A DNA stretch of 64,000 nucleotides, from contig JBAIAA010000441.1 in the NCBI GenBank assembly GCA_037893245.1, positions 1,612,001 to 1,676,000 on the forward strand, in the 5' to 3' direction. The position numbers and the translations under genes are program-made. This document shows positions 37,401 through 46,218 of this stretch, piece after piece. The DNA comes from Crossaster papposus. Taxonomy: Eukaryota > Echinodermata > Asteroidea > Velatida > Solasteridae. The first letter of the stretch is position 1. Every line of letters begins with the position of its first letter. Below the pieces are notes generated by a model, which saw only the letters and a program-made list of their open reading frames with translations, ran no database searches and was not told the origin of the DNA.

Positions 37401-38816
37401 TTCAGTCGGAAATTGCTGACGAGAAATGTTTCCGTGGACTTGAAGATAAATTGGGAAAGGAGTGGGAGCCACTGGCCACAGAGTTAGGCTTCACTCTGGC
37501 GGACCTGTACAAGATAAAAGAGAACTACCAACATGACGTCGGTGAACAGATATTTAAAATGCTTGTGAAGTGGAGGCAGCGATGTGGACAGTTGGATGGA
37601 TGCATCTTAGCTGGGGCTTTGAAGAAGGTTGGGCGACTTGATCTGGCACAGCAGTTCCCAGGTGAGGTTTTTTATTATCCGGCGTTTATCATATTTTTTA
37701 AATATTTAAGTGTTATGACGACAAGGTCCTTATTGGCTTCGGGTCGTAAATTCGGGTGCACACACAGTGCGTTGTGCACGTATTGCGCTGCGTTCGATTC
37801 GGCAGCTCGCCCTATCTCCCTGTAGCCACGCCTTTATTGAATCCCGCAGCCACCAGGTCGAGACATTCCTGAACATCTCCAAGCGCGCGCTAGACCCAGG
37901 TAATGGGATTACCTGTACTTCCACGCCTGCAGTCCCTGTCCCAGGTAATGGGATCACCTAAATAATGAGCCAACGTACCCTATCCCCGGATGACATCAAA
38001 GTTATGTCGTTGGGCTTAAACCTTGCTTCCAGGAAGACCATATCTCGCCAATTTGTTCACCCCCTGGTATAGGCAACACCGAACACCACACCAATAACTC
38101 CTACCAGTTTACCACCATCCTCCAAAGCATCACCCTCTCCAGCCGAACGACACCATGGTCAGCTTCGACGTCGTCTACCTCCTTACCAATGTCCCCAGGT
38201 CCGATGCAAACACCATCGGCCAAGGACAGACTTCAAGCAAACCCCACCCTCAAGGACCTCAAGGACCGCACCGACCTCACCCCTTACCTCACCCCTGACC
38301 ATGCTTCTGATGGCGGGATGAATCATTTGAACAGCCGGTTGGAACCTCCATGCATGGCATCTCCTATATCCGGATATCCCTATATTTTGTTTTGTCGACG
38401 GGTAATACTCTGTGGCAAACTCTTGGTGGCGCACTGCATTGTACGTTGTTACAAAGACAACATATCGCGTCGCCTACTGTCGTCTTTGGCACCACAGCGT
38501 GTAGTAAGTACTGTGAATCGCCCGTAATCCTGGATCGGCCTCCCCCCTCCCAACAAGATGTGATAAAAATCCCATTTATCCCAAGAAAACCAGAAGGGGG
38601 CTTCTTCATCAGGTTTATTTGGAGCTGATATTATCGCGACTGAGGCTCGTAAAACCGTGTTCCACTACATTCCATCTTTAAGTTTTCAACATTAGTTCAT
38701 GTAACTGTTACAAAATACACAGCAATTACTTGATCTAAATTATTTATTTGTTTTTGTTTTTGTATTTATTTACAGAAAATACGAACCAGCAGGACACGTC
38801 TATTATTTCTGTGTGA
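28436..38816 (+). CDS. ZU5-UPA-Death domain protein, 3' ten exons (UNC5/PIDD-like), 5' incomplete
   Basis: Ten exons (28436-28490, 29584-30236, 33227-33358, 34047-34226, 34703-34756, 36317-36349, 36666-36954, 37172-37215, 37406-37661, 38776-38816) join through GT-AG introns with every phase matching, giving 578 residues. Order: linker; ZU5 (about 55-165); UPA (about 180-340); CxxC-x8-CxxC pair (340-369); low-complexity linker; Death domain (481-565); short tail ending VISV-type residues at a TGA. ZU5-UPA-Death is the intracellular module of UNC5 netrin receptors, UNC5CL and PIDD, which act in axon guidance, NF-kB and apoptosis signalling. No membrane segment lies in this part; a receptor N-terminus may lie upstream. 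AATAAA is at 38896. Function here is inferred from domains. Confidence 0.85.
28562..28820. mobile_element. MITE with long terminal inverted repeats
   Basis: Left end ggtgtctctaaaaaaagtat and right end atacttttttttagagacacc are inverted; complementarity continues through gtattattgcaaaactactg. About 60-bp arms with a short spacer and no coding content. It lies in the intron before the ZU5 exon. Confidence 0.85.
29152..29555. mobile_element. TTAA-flanked MITE (piggyBac-like ends)
   Basis: Begins ttaaaggtaggatacaccat and ends gtgtatactacctttaa, an inverted pair with TTAA at both edges. TTAA target sites are characteristic of piggyBac elements. Related copies lie at 30437-30701 and 40625-41010. 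The right edge is only 28 bp upstream of the ZU5 exon. Confidence 0.75.
29584..30236 (+). CDS. ZU5 exon (ZU5 plus start of UPA)
   Basis: 653 nt, entered in phase 1 after gtattacag and left in phase 0 before gtaaac. A short helical lead (GSSALPTLLKRILEEHD) precedes a ZU5 fold: GGSLSLNEYKVHLYIPRRAL, then LPKGRLQQVFIYV, SLMIQCGPTGLKFLDSVVL and a closing MKHFTGAALVGE. The glycine-rich first strand, IP..AlP.G and CGP.G..f..pVvL motifs are ZU5 hallmarks. The 3' end (YPFRIHLWNDEPVVKQ) starts UPA. Confidence 0.9.
30437..30701. mobile_element. TTAA-type MITE, shorter copy
   Basis: Shares ggtaggatacaccattggta and gcaaagggtgtatcc ends with 29152-29555; internal deletion makes it shorter. Confidence 0.7.
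31330..31960 (+). mobile_element. LINE ORF1 remnant (frameshifted)
   Basis: One frame reads a coiled-coil-like stretch (TKIEQFESFVREALIEIRQG, then QVELRNRI); after frame changes the sequence near 31690-31800 reads LINKLERFSRRNNLRVIGLK and then ISEEFNMVDDNPFATRI. SRRNNLR(V/I).G is a recurring motif of LINE ORF1 proteins. Several stops and shifts make it dead. It sits in the intron between the ZU5 and UPA exons. Confidence 0.6.
32005..32080 (-). mobile_element. tRNA-like SINE fragment
   Basis: Minus strand shows tagctcagttgg (A box, 32064-32075) and ggctcgaatccc (B box, about 32010-32021) with about 45 bp between. Consistent with a tRNA-derived SINE or tRNA pseudogene. Confidence 0.6.
32246..32270. 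repeat. Poly-G tract, 25 nt
   Basis: Uninterrupted G run between the LINE ORF1 and endonuclease remnants. Confidence 0.95.
32840..33030 (+). mobile_element. LINE endonuclease remnant
   Basis: Reads PETWFKESPRRYVNMTRYDL, shifts frame, then LKLGGGGAALFISKSLKYHV followed by PSSPDYECVFVKL. This matches the SETWL...Y...R..r.gGGvaiyi..sL...... pattern of LINE apurinic endonucleases. Broken, and in the same intron as the ORF1 remnant, so probably the same insertion. Confidence 0.65.
33227..33358 (+). CDS. UPA exon 1
   Basis: 132 nt, phase 0 to phase 0. Acceptor tatgctgctcag, donor gtagta. It contains KRLDVYRYLKVGRSGDVQ and ends IKPDWELKNK, the central part of a UPA domain. Confidence 0.85.
34047..34226 (+). 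CDS. UPA exon 2
   Basis: 180 nt, phase 0 to 0. Acceptor taaaatag, donor gtacga. Contains ISVERIWEFPMDSVTFNLER and ends FRFTIIPPK, the last strands of the UPA domain. Confidence 0.85.
34310..34460. repeat. Diverged short repeats (gtcggacc motifs)
   Basis: Repeats of atgaggcgtcggacc-like units in an intron: gtcggacgtctcataagtc, gaggcgtcggacctttggg, gcgtcggacctgtaagccc, tcggacctatgaggtgttgg. Confidence 0.6.
34703..34756 (+). CDS. Small exon with first CxxC
   Basis: 54 nt, phase 0 to 0, between acaaaacag and gtaagt. Reads 18 residues ending RLCNRCQM. With the next exon it forms a CxxC-x8-CxxC pair. Confidence 0.7.
35080..35265. other. Isolated GC-rich island in an intron
   Basis: A sharply GC-rich stretch in an AT-rich intron, open in several frames but with no family resemblance I can name. 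No splice signals frame it convincingly. Confidence 0.4.
35814..36054. mobile_element. MITE, gggcccaattt family
   Basis: Left gggcccaatttaacggaatt and right cagcttcatgaaattggcgcc are imperfect inverted repeats. The interior has acaggttaccagccaaaact, shared with 47731-47945. Confidence 0.75.
36317..36349 (+). CDS. Small exon with second CxxC
   Basis: 33 nt, phase 0 to 0, between tttccag and gtgaat. Reads DEAREICTSCK. Confidence 0.65.
36666..36954 (+). CDS. Linker exon before Death domain
   Basis: 289 nt, phase 0 to 1, between atttttag and gtatat. Polar, acidic-to-basic linker with RKDPQSSDGDYGGLSEEMEG and a lysine-rich end (ISKKLRVT). No named domain recognised. Confidence 0.75.
37172..37215 (+). 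CDS. Small linker exon
   Basis: 44 nt, phase 1 to 0, between ttgctctag and gtgagt. With the split codon it reads ETLPIEGSISTDRLT. Confidence 0.7.
37406..37661 (+). CDS. Death domain exon
   Basis: 256 nt, phase 0 to 1, between tcttttcag and gtgagg. Contains LGKEWEPLATELGFTLADLY, then a WRQRCG core tryptophan region and LAGALKKVGRLDLAQQF. The W..LA..LG pattern, the ML.KWR helix and the L..AL...g...la..f end are those of a six-helix Death domain. Confidence 0.9.
38030..38300 (+). mobile_element. Penelope-like reverse-transcriptase fragment
   Basis: In shifting frames it reads NSYQFTTILQSITLSS, then MVSFDVVYLLTNVPRSDA, then KDRLQANPTLKDLKDRTDLT. (V/I)SFDVVSLFTNVP followed by ..rL..D..L..RT is the signature of Penelope-like and related retroelement reverse transcriptases. 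Frameshifted; lies in the last intron of the ZU5-Death gene. Confidence 0.7.
38776..38816 (+). CDS. Terminal coding exon
   Basis: Acceptor tatttacag, phase 1 entry. Reads ENTNQQDTSIISV then TGA. A gtgtgagt sequence overlaps the stop and could act as a donor in another isoform. AATAAA follows at 38896. Confidence 0.7.
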
Positions 38817-38895
38817 GTTGTTTCTACAAGCAAAGCATACTGGTGCATCGATACAGCTGGACTTCCCTAATCAAATATTTTGCGTGGCTTTCAGA

Positions 38896-38901
38896 AATAA
38901 A
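38896..38901 (+). terminator. Polyadenylation signal AATAAA
   Basis: Canonical hexamer 80 nt after the stop codon of the ZU5-Death gene. Confidence 0.6.
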
Positions 38902-39524
38902 CTGTTAGGCCTACAATATAGAAAATAGCAACTTTCGGTCTGTCGTCAACTGTTTCAGCTGCGACTGAGCTGCATACCTTGTACGCGTACATTGTTATTC
39001 ACACTCGCGTCTCTCAAGGCTACGTGAACATGTTGTCAACGGTCCACTTTCTTTTGTGAATATAATTCCCGCGCTGCATTTCAATAATCGACCGTATACG
39101 GAGTTTGCATTAAATCCAATGTACTCGCCCGACTCTCTATGAATACACAGCGCACCAGAATAACAAACCTGATGAACTTAATTGGGGGTCACAAATTCAT
39201 AATTTGGATTCTAACGACTATGAACCAGGATATGAATTTTGACTGAGGATGTGAATTTTGGAGCATTTGAATGTGATTTTGGCGATCTTTTGTTGATTTC
39301 ACTTATACAAAAATATACAGTTATTATATGTTATGTTATGTTATGTTTATTGGATGTTATATATGTTAACTAGATTTTTTTTTAAGTAATACTACGATGT
39401 GTGTATAATTAATACTAAAGTAATACTATAACAACTTAACAAGTAATACTAGATTTGTTTTGGGTGCAAATGAACGGTTAATTGAGTCATTCGTTTACTG
39501 TTTATTATTGTCGATACAGGGTGA

Positions 39525-39745
39525 AAACACTATGGAAACACTATGAAAACACTATGAAAACACTGTGTTCATACTGTGGAATCAAGTATGTTCACGCTAT
39601 GAAAACACTATGAAAATACTATGAAAACACTATGAAAATGGAATCAAGTATGTTCACGCTATGAAAACACTATGACAACGCTGTGGGGAACACTGTAGTC
39701 ACACTATGGGGGACACTGTAAAATCAGTATGTTCACGCTATGAAA
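39525..39745. repeat. Irregular ctatgaaaacactatg repeats
   Basis: Many copies of actatgaaaac spaced 10-12 bp, interspersed with gaatcaagtatgttcacg (twice). Low-complexity tandem repeat between genes. Confidence 0.85.
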
Positions 39746-39836
39746 ATTTGGGCGCGTATGTACGCACTGTAGTCGATCTAGTCATTTTATTTTATTTCCA
39801 GAATCTATGCATTTAATATAAATGTGATTGCTGAAA

Positions 39837-40628
39837 TTAAAGGGGTACATAACCCTAGCTGAAATCCCCGAAATTGTATGTTTTGGATTGTTTACTTATC
39901 CTATTTTAAACATCTAGTTGAAAGAAAACTAAACTAATGTCTTACCGTTTCCCGAGAAAAGACGAAAACACTACGTTGTTTACGTTTGACGCAGTGGACA
40001 TTTTGGGTTATCCATAGACGCATTTCCGGCCGTCATGGAATAATGATGGGCTGTATCGTGTAATTAGACTAGTGCCGCAAATAGTGCATTGAATACACGA
40101 CCGATATCACACTTATAATTGAGGCGTTATGCCACTGTAGCATAAACCTCGTTATCATGGCTACGATCTTGATGCGCCATGTTGTCTCATCATGCCTTGC
40201 GCGATATTATCCCTGACCGTCGGTTCAACTTTGGTCGCAACAGTCACGTGATCATGCCACAACCGATGTCGCCAAAATGCTTAGCCAATGGCCGACTACC
40301 GAAACAGTTCTTTGTTGTGCGCGCGAAAACAGGCCCCAGATGTATGTGGTATCTGCGAGGTACAGTGTAGTAGTAGGCACACGCATTTTCAAAGATCACA
40401 TGTGACTGAAATATACGACTAATAAACACGGTCCGTTATTTTTTGGGGTAAATAATAAATCTGCAATATTGCGGACCGTTATTTGTCACAAATAAACTAA
40501 ACAAAAACCACAACATTTGAAAAAATATATGTGAATCGTTATATTCTACTTTAAAAAACGCTTCCCGACCCTATCCATTTTATTTGTATACATAAAAACG
40601 CCCGATCCAAAGCAATGTGCCCCTTTAA
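39837..40628. mobile_element. TTAA-flanked element, about 0.8 kb
   Basis: Begins ttaaaggggtacataacc and ends gcaatgtgcccctttaa, an inverted pair with TTAA at each edge. Its left part is repeated at 53549-53690 (gttatgttttggattgttta). No transposase reading. Its right TTAA is shared with the next MITE. Confidence 0.65.
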
Positions 40629-41010
40629 AGGTGGGATACACCATTGGTAATTGCTGAATGTATGAGGAATGAGTGGATTAAGGGGGTTGCATTTTATAGT
40701 AAATATCGTTTAACTGAACTGTCAGAAGTTTTACAATCATGGATGCTGAGAAAAGCAAGAAAAACGGCGTTCGTTTTCAACCGGAGTCGGGCAGTGGTTC
40801 TTATGTTGTTCTTGTTTTTTTCGCGATCGCCGACCGGCGATCGTGAATTTGTTTTTATAAAATTCAATGTTCGTCACAATTACAGAATATCTAGCCCAAT
40901 CATTTTGCTGGATGCCTACGATCATTATTTTACTTTCAAATAAGTAAGATATTTCACAATAATTTCGGTAGAATTGTCCCCCCTATATCTGCAAATGGCA
41001 ATGGGCGGGA
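40625..41010. mobile_element. TTAA-type MITE, third copy
   Basis: Begins ttaaaggtgggatacaccat and follows 29152-29555 closely, including atagtaaatatcgtttaact; the right end is worn. Confidence 0.65.
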
Positions 41011-41066
41011 AATTCATTGATTGATTAGGATACATACAACGATTTAATGGTTTTTACCCTGCAGTT

Positions 41067-41072
41067 TTTATT
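41067..41072 (-). terminator. Possible polyA signal of peptide gene 1
   Basis: AATAAA on the minus strand, in a block (ctgcag..tttattacgctcaa) conserved at 49441 behind peptide gene 2. Confidence 0.35.
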
Positions 41073-42000
41073 ACGCTCAATTGAATAAACAATGAATGTA
41101 CAATTAAGGATCTCGTATATCTTCGTGCACATGGATCTGTATTACTAGGCCAAATACATTCAACAAATTTACTTGTGACTGGTGTGATATTAAAATACAA
41201 CTTTTCTACAGGTACAGTTTCGTTAGCCGTTGGAGGCAGGTTAAAGGTTTAACAGGACATTAACTAGGTTCCACCACATTGTATAATGTTTCCTCCAACT
41301 TAAGCTGTTGCGGTTACTAGTAAGAGTAAGATTATTAACACCAAGGAAAAAGCCAACTGTATGACGAAAGTCATACAGTAATTAATAATGGTGTTTTGGA
41401 GTCTGGCACAATCCTTTCTTAGCGTAAACTGTGTGCATTTCTTTACCTTTCAATATCTTAATTACCTATGCATTTCCCAGGGAACAATAATATGCGTTTT
41501 TCGGAACGAGCGACTTGCTTGATGGCCTTCGCTATATAGATCCGCAATTAAACGTGGCGGTATATAATTCAAAATGTGCAACAGTGCGTGGCGATCCATA
41601 CCGCCACGTCTGCGGGTCTATATAGGCCTTCAAGATTGTTGCTTTGTTTTAAGTATTTTTCGAGAATCGCTTTCCAAACAAGTTCACGTAAAATTACACA
41701 TTATTGGGTCCTGAGCAATACACCTGCCGATGTTCAACTTCATACGGTGTCTAGTTCTGGAGATAATCGAAATACGGTGAGACACACACACACAGACAGA
41801 CACCAAGAAGGACAGACAGAGTCGTGGAATTATTGTAAGATTTCTAAAACTTTACATTGTGTACGTTTACCGAATTATTCGTCTCTAAAATTACACAATA
41901 TTGATTTTAATTAAAGGTTGTTTAAACATCCAGTTTGTGCAGTCGCTGTGGTAGCATCCGTTTCCACAGAGCTATCACGGGTGAGGTCCGGGCCTTTCTA

Positions 42001-42074
42001 TTAGCATACCACGGGTATGTTTCCCTGTTTTCTGTCGCAGACGCATTCTCCGACATTAAACTCACCGGGACATT
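42001..42074 (-). CDS. Peptide gene 1, exon 3
   Basis: Acceptor ttgctag; 2 nt complete a lysine codon, then CPGEFNVGECVC and a final cysteine before TAA. The 3' flank is conserved with 50041-50088. Confidence 0.8.
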
Positions 42075-44958
42075 CTAGCAAAATGGGAAGCAAGAGAAAA
42101 TAATGTCATAAAATTATAACCAGTACAGTCTAGAGCATGGCAGTTTGCACGCCTGTAATTAAAGCTGTAGGTTGTGGGTTTGGGTCGGCCCGAAAGCTGT
42201 TACCAAATAAAATCGAGAGAAACTAAAACATAATATTCAGTCATGTTACTCATGTTCTGTGGCGGCCATTTAAAAAAAATGGCTGTCCAGGCCGATACAA
42301 GTTAAATTTCACGTGCCTCCCAATCTATAAATGATTTTGTATGCAATTATAAATATAATGTGCTATTTTGGTGCTTTTTATCACAAAATGTACAATCGGT
42401 TTAATATATTGAACTATGCCGATGCACTATTTAGCAAGGAACGTTGTCACAAATTGCTCCTTCCCACCCAGAATTGAAATGAGTACCTAAATGGGTACCG
42501 ATAAGGGCAGATATGTTTGTTATTAGCGGCGTTGCGCCGAAACGGCAGCGTGTATTCCTCCCAGGGGGCTGAGATAGTATTCAGGATATTTCGTGGGCTC
42601 AATTATTTAACCATTAGCAACCAAAGTACTTTACTAATGGCACTATATTACATATGTCATAGTCATAGCCATATATATCAGACAAATAAATAACCAGGGC
42701 CCAATTTCATGGCTCTGTTAACCACAGAATTCCTCGCTTACGGTCACCATTTTCCGCTAACCGCGCTAGCAGAAAAATTATTTGCTCACCCGGTAAGCAC
42801 AGAATCCTTAGTTACGGGATGTACGCATGCACAGAGACCAAAATTCCTTGCTAACGCGTGAAATACGTTTACCGTAAGCACCGAATTGTCTGCTATAGTA
42901 AGCAGGGATTTTACGCTAACGGTAAGCAGAGCCAAGAAATTGGGCCCAGATCGGAAGCGCGCGCGCGTACCGTTCGAGTTTATTGTGCACGGAATGTTTT
43001 TGTTGTGCACGGAATGTTTTTGTTGTGCACGGAATGTTTTTGTTGTGCACGGAATGTTTTTGTTGTGCACGGAATGTTTTTGTTGTGCACGGAATGTTTT
43101 TGTTGTGCACGGAATGTTTTTGTTGTGCACGGAATGTTTTTGTTGTGCACGGAATGTTTTTGTTGTGCACGGACGCGCTACGCAACTGCTATATAATCAA
43201 TACTAACAAGTCACATGAACAGGGCCCAATTTCATGGCTCTGTTAACCACAGAATTCCTCGCTTACGGTCACCATTTTCCGCTAACCGCGCTAGCAGAAA
43301 AATTATTTGCTCACCCGGTAAGCACAGAATCCTAAGTTACGGGATGTACGCATGCTCAGAGACCAAAATTCCTTGCTAACGCGTGAAATACGTTTACCGT
43401 AAGCACCGAATTTTCTGCTATAGTAAGCAGGGATTTTTCGCTAACGGTAAGCAGAGCCAAGAAATTGGGCCCAGGGTCGTTGCCCTGTTAACGTGACATT
43501 TTCAATTACAAAATGTATGTATTTTTAACATACGCACGCACCCACTATAAAAGCATTATTACCAAATTGGAATGTTTTTAAAAGAAAAACGTTTGTACAA
43601 ACAACGGTATAGTAGATGCAGTGAAGCGGCAGATCGTGACGCTTACAAACTGTAACCCTGGGATACGTTCGACTAATACGCGAACTGTTCGCGTGAACGT
43701 TCGCCAACGTTTTGAGTTGGCGCCAGTTGAAATGGAACGATGTTTTAACAAATACGTTTTCAAAATGGCGGCGCCCAGTGACAGTGACATTGTTTGGTTT
43801 GCTGCTGCACCAATTGCATTGTCCAGCTCGTTATTTGTCTTTAAAAGACTCCTTCGACTGCTCAAAACAATTCACCGTTTATAACGAAAAGTATAAAAAC
43901 CGTAAAAAGAACACTGCCGCCTGCTAACCTCTTTGCTATCTTTAGAATACGTCACTGGCCAACAGCGAACAGCTCGTAATGTCGTTCGCCGTTTTCGCCG
44001 CCTAACGTTCGCTAACATAATTGGCGCACATTGCGTTCCACTCACGCGAACGTTGGCAAACGTTGGCAACGTGAGTGGCGTGAGTGGAACGCACCCCTGT
44101 TCACATGACTAATGGCGTCGCCCAGTATGCATGTAGTAAACGCACTTTTGATCTAGTTATTTGTTCTACTGGACTCTGTGCTTTTTCTTTTGTGTTTCTT
44201 CCGCCAACCATGATGTGCATCATTCTGTATGTTGCCCTATATATGTTTGTTTGTACACAGCCATTTTGTCTCTGAAGAAGATCTTGTTAAGATCGAAATA
44301 TTAGGCCCTCTTAACTTATTTGATATTTATATGGAGTGCAGATACATGCGGGCGTGCGCGTCGAGCGTAGCGCGTAGCGCGTATTGTTCCGAGGATCCAG
44401 CGCTACAGAGCTGGGTCAAAACCATAGATATATAATTAAAATTTTAATTCTATATCTATGGTCAAAACATGTTGTGAAGGGGTAGTTTGGAAGAAAACAA
44501 ATACATTTCCCACCATTGAATTTGTTTATTGAAATAGAAGTCTATTTTAACTGTACGTGTATTTAAGTTTAAATAATTTTAAAAAATCTTTAAACCAAGC
44601 AGAATCTCTGGGTGAGGTGGTATAAAACAAAATGTTGATTGGTTTATCTTGTTGTGTAGTAAAACTAGCCTCTCTCAGCGATCCATGGTGCATTCCGTTT
44701 TTCTCGGCTTCGCCTCGGGAAAATAGAATGCTCCGTGGATCACCTCGGGAAGCTAGTTTTACTAGTAAATATTTGTATAATGTTTCCAGTGGACACTTAC
44801 TAAAGTAGCGAGCCTTTTTATTCTTCCTTCCTCTCTTCACCATTTCATACAGCTCGGCATCTTCGAAGTCGTCGTCTTTGTTCGCCATGACGAAGGCGGT
44901 CATCACGGCCAGAGCAAGGATCACGAAGAACATCTTGGCAGCCATTTTGTTTTTCGCT
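42001..44958 (-). CDS. Secreted Cys-rich peptide precursor 1 (exons 2-3)
   Basis: Coding exons 44945-44801 (phase-1 exit, donor gtaagtg) and 42074-42001 (acceptor ttgctag) join into 72 residues. Residues 1-21 are a signal peptide (MAAKMFFVILALAVMTAFVM then A); 22-36 are acidic (NKDDDFEDAELYEMV); KR at 37-38 is a likely processing site; the 34-residue product is basic at its N-terminus (GRKNKKARYFK) and carries C50, C59, C61, C72 in C-x8-C-x-C-x10-C. This pro-form layout is that of cysteine-rich antimicrobial peptides, some known from sea stars, or of processed peptide signals. Function is inference. Exon 2 starts at 44958; exon 1 is non-coding. Paralogue at 50088-51360. Confidence 0.8.
42697..42947. 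mobile_element. MITE, gggcccaatttcat family (left copy)
   Basis: Ends gggcccaatttcatggctct and agagccaagaaattgggccc are inverted. Near-identical copy at 43222-43472. Confidence 0.9.
42981..43173. repeat. 20-bp minisatellite, 9 full units plus a part
   Basis: Unit tgttgtgcacggaatgtttt repeated without a single change apart from the first two bases of the first unit. It lies in intron 2 of peptide gene 1 between two MITE copies. It is open in several frames on both strands only because 20-bp units cycle frame without stops. Confidence 0.98.
43222..43472. mobile_element. MITE, gggcccaatttcat family (right copy)
   Basis: Same orientation and nearly the same sequence as 42697-42947. Confidence 0.9.
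43655..44095. mobile_element. Inverted-repeat element rich in cgaacgtt motifs
   Basis: Left gggatacgttcgact with cgcgaactgttcgcgtgaac, right gagtggcgtgagtggaacgc; related gaacg/cgttc motifs run inward from both sides. A partial copy lies at 48747-48905. Confidence 0.55.
44413..44469. mobile_element. 38-bp palindrome flanked by 8-bp direct repeats
   Basis: A near-perfect palindrome (44422-44460, starting catagatatataattaaaa) with gtcaaaac immediately on both sides. Looks like a target-site duplication around a minimal inverted repeat. Confidence 0.75.
44801..44958 (-). CDS. Peptide gene 1, exon 2
   Basis: Acceptor tatactag on the minus strand; 13 nt of 5' leader, then ATG at 44945; donor gtaagtgtcc. 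Codes for signal peptide, acidic pro-segment, KR site and the basic start of the mature peptide. Confidence 0.85.
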
Positions 44959-46098
44959 CTAGTATAAAATTAGGATGCAATGAAAAGATACAATGTATTA
45001 AAAAGTCAAATACAAGTTAAGCTGAAGAGGTTGTAATAAATAAGATATACCACCATGCATATTATAATTACGTGTATGTTGCAAGAAATAAACAGATGTT
45101 TAAGATGTCAGTTTCATTATGTCAGAAAGAAATTAGAGTACTTTGTTTAACGTGTGTATGTATATATTTATATATTATACACACATCACCAACAAGAAAA
45201 CCCCGTAATATCTTTTTTTGCCTAAACTACGATTGAGAATCTCATTAGGAATTTATGTGAGACATAAAGCAATTTATGTTTATGCACACAAATCTGGGTG
45301 AAACAAAAATGACTAACACTTGAAATCCTTGTATAAACACATTTTTGTCTAGAGCATGTGAAAAAGTTCCTGAGAAACAATGCTGAGAAAGGTGCACATC
45401 GGCAAGTTGAGTCTAAACATTTCGTTTTGAGCAAAAACAAATATTCACTCAAATACCCAAAAAGAAAAGACGATAAAAGACCGGAATTTGGAAACGCATT
45501 TTCTAATTTGTTAGCTTCGGGTGATTTCTTACTTATTTTTAAAATGAAAACAAAGTACTTGTTCTCTCTTTTTGTTAAATATTTATTATTGTCTTTAAAT
45601 AATAGTAACTCAAAATGACTCGATCTTCTTAAACTTGACTTGAGTCACTTCTTAGTAAAATGAATGGACCCGACAAGAATTTCAGCGGCTCGTTACAAGT
45701 TAGACTTGGCCCAAGTTTGTAGTAAATGCACGCATAGCGCATACGTATACATGTACATGTCCGTAAGAAACTCCTCAATTTAAACCATAAACGTATATGC
45801 GTCTGTACGTGTACGTGTACGCACTTGTAATGCAGCAATCCAAGACTTCAGTTGGTCAATCTGCCAATTTTTTTTGGGAGAGAGGTGTTTTGGATATCAA
45901 TTCCGACACCAATTCCGACGTGAGTCAAGTCCAGTTACAAGTCTATACGTGTACCTATACATGTACAAAGTGGTTTACATCGCTCGTTAAGAGTTAATAT
46001 GATCATAACAACTCTACAATTAAGAGTTGTTTAAAGTTGGCGTTAGTTTCAGCGCCGCGAAGATTGCCACATTCTGCGAGGAAGGAAATAAGACTTAC

Positions 46099-46150
46099 CG
46101 TTACGGTTTGGCGAGAGGTGAGATTTCAGCTAGCTGGTAGAGTCGTCCTG
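46099..46150 (-). ncRNA. Peptide gene 1, non-coding first exon (5' UTR)
   Basis: Ends at donor gtaagtc on the minus strand. The start is estimated 27-33 bp below the TATA box. It has no ATG open into exon 2. Conserved with 52583-52640. This is untranslated mRNA, not a separate RNA gene. Confidence 0.55.
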
Positions 46151-46176
46151 TGACTAGAGCAGATCCACCGTCGCCC

Positions 46177-46218
46177 TTTTATAGGTTTTTAAGAAGCTTA
46201 GCCCATCTGGCATTCCCA
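46177..46218 (-). promoter_or_regulatory. Core promoter of peptide gene 1
   Basis: Minus-strand TATAAAA at 46177-46183, followed by gggcgacg. A block tgggaatgcc at 46209-46218 resembles a kappa-B half site. Both are conserved in sequence and spacing in front of peptide gene 2. Confidence 0.65.

Noticed and set aside
37661..37825. Extension of the Death-domain ORF beyond 37661
   Set aside because: A gtgagg donor in phase 1 matches the terminal exon at 38776; the extension has no conserved features.
40179..40370. 63-codon ORF between the two TTAA ends
   Set aside because: No family resemblance and part of a non-coding element.
42981..43173. CRISPR-like regular repeat
   Set aside because: Units are directly adjacent with no unique spacers, and the genome is eukaryotic; it is a minisatellite.
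42786..43246. Long overlapping ORFs on both strands with VHNKNIPCTTKTFRAQQKH-type repeats
   Set aside because: They are products of the 20-bp minisatellite, which lacks stops in several frames. No start context, splice frame or family supports translation.
44547..44800. C-terminal 84 residues of the 132-codon ORF at 44945
   Set aside because: This is intron read-through past the gtaagtg donor; the conserved Cys-rich exon 3 at 42001-42074 is the better continuation.
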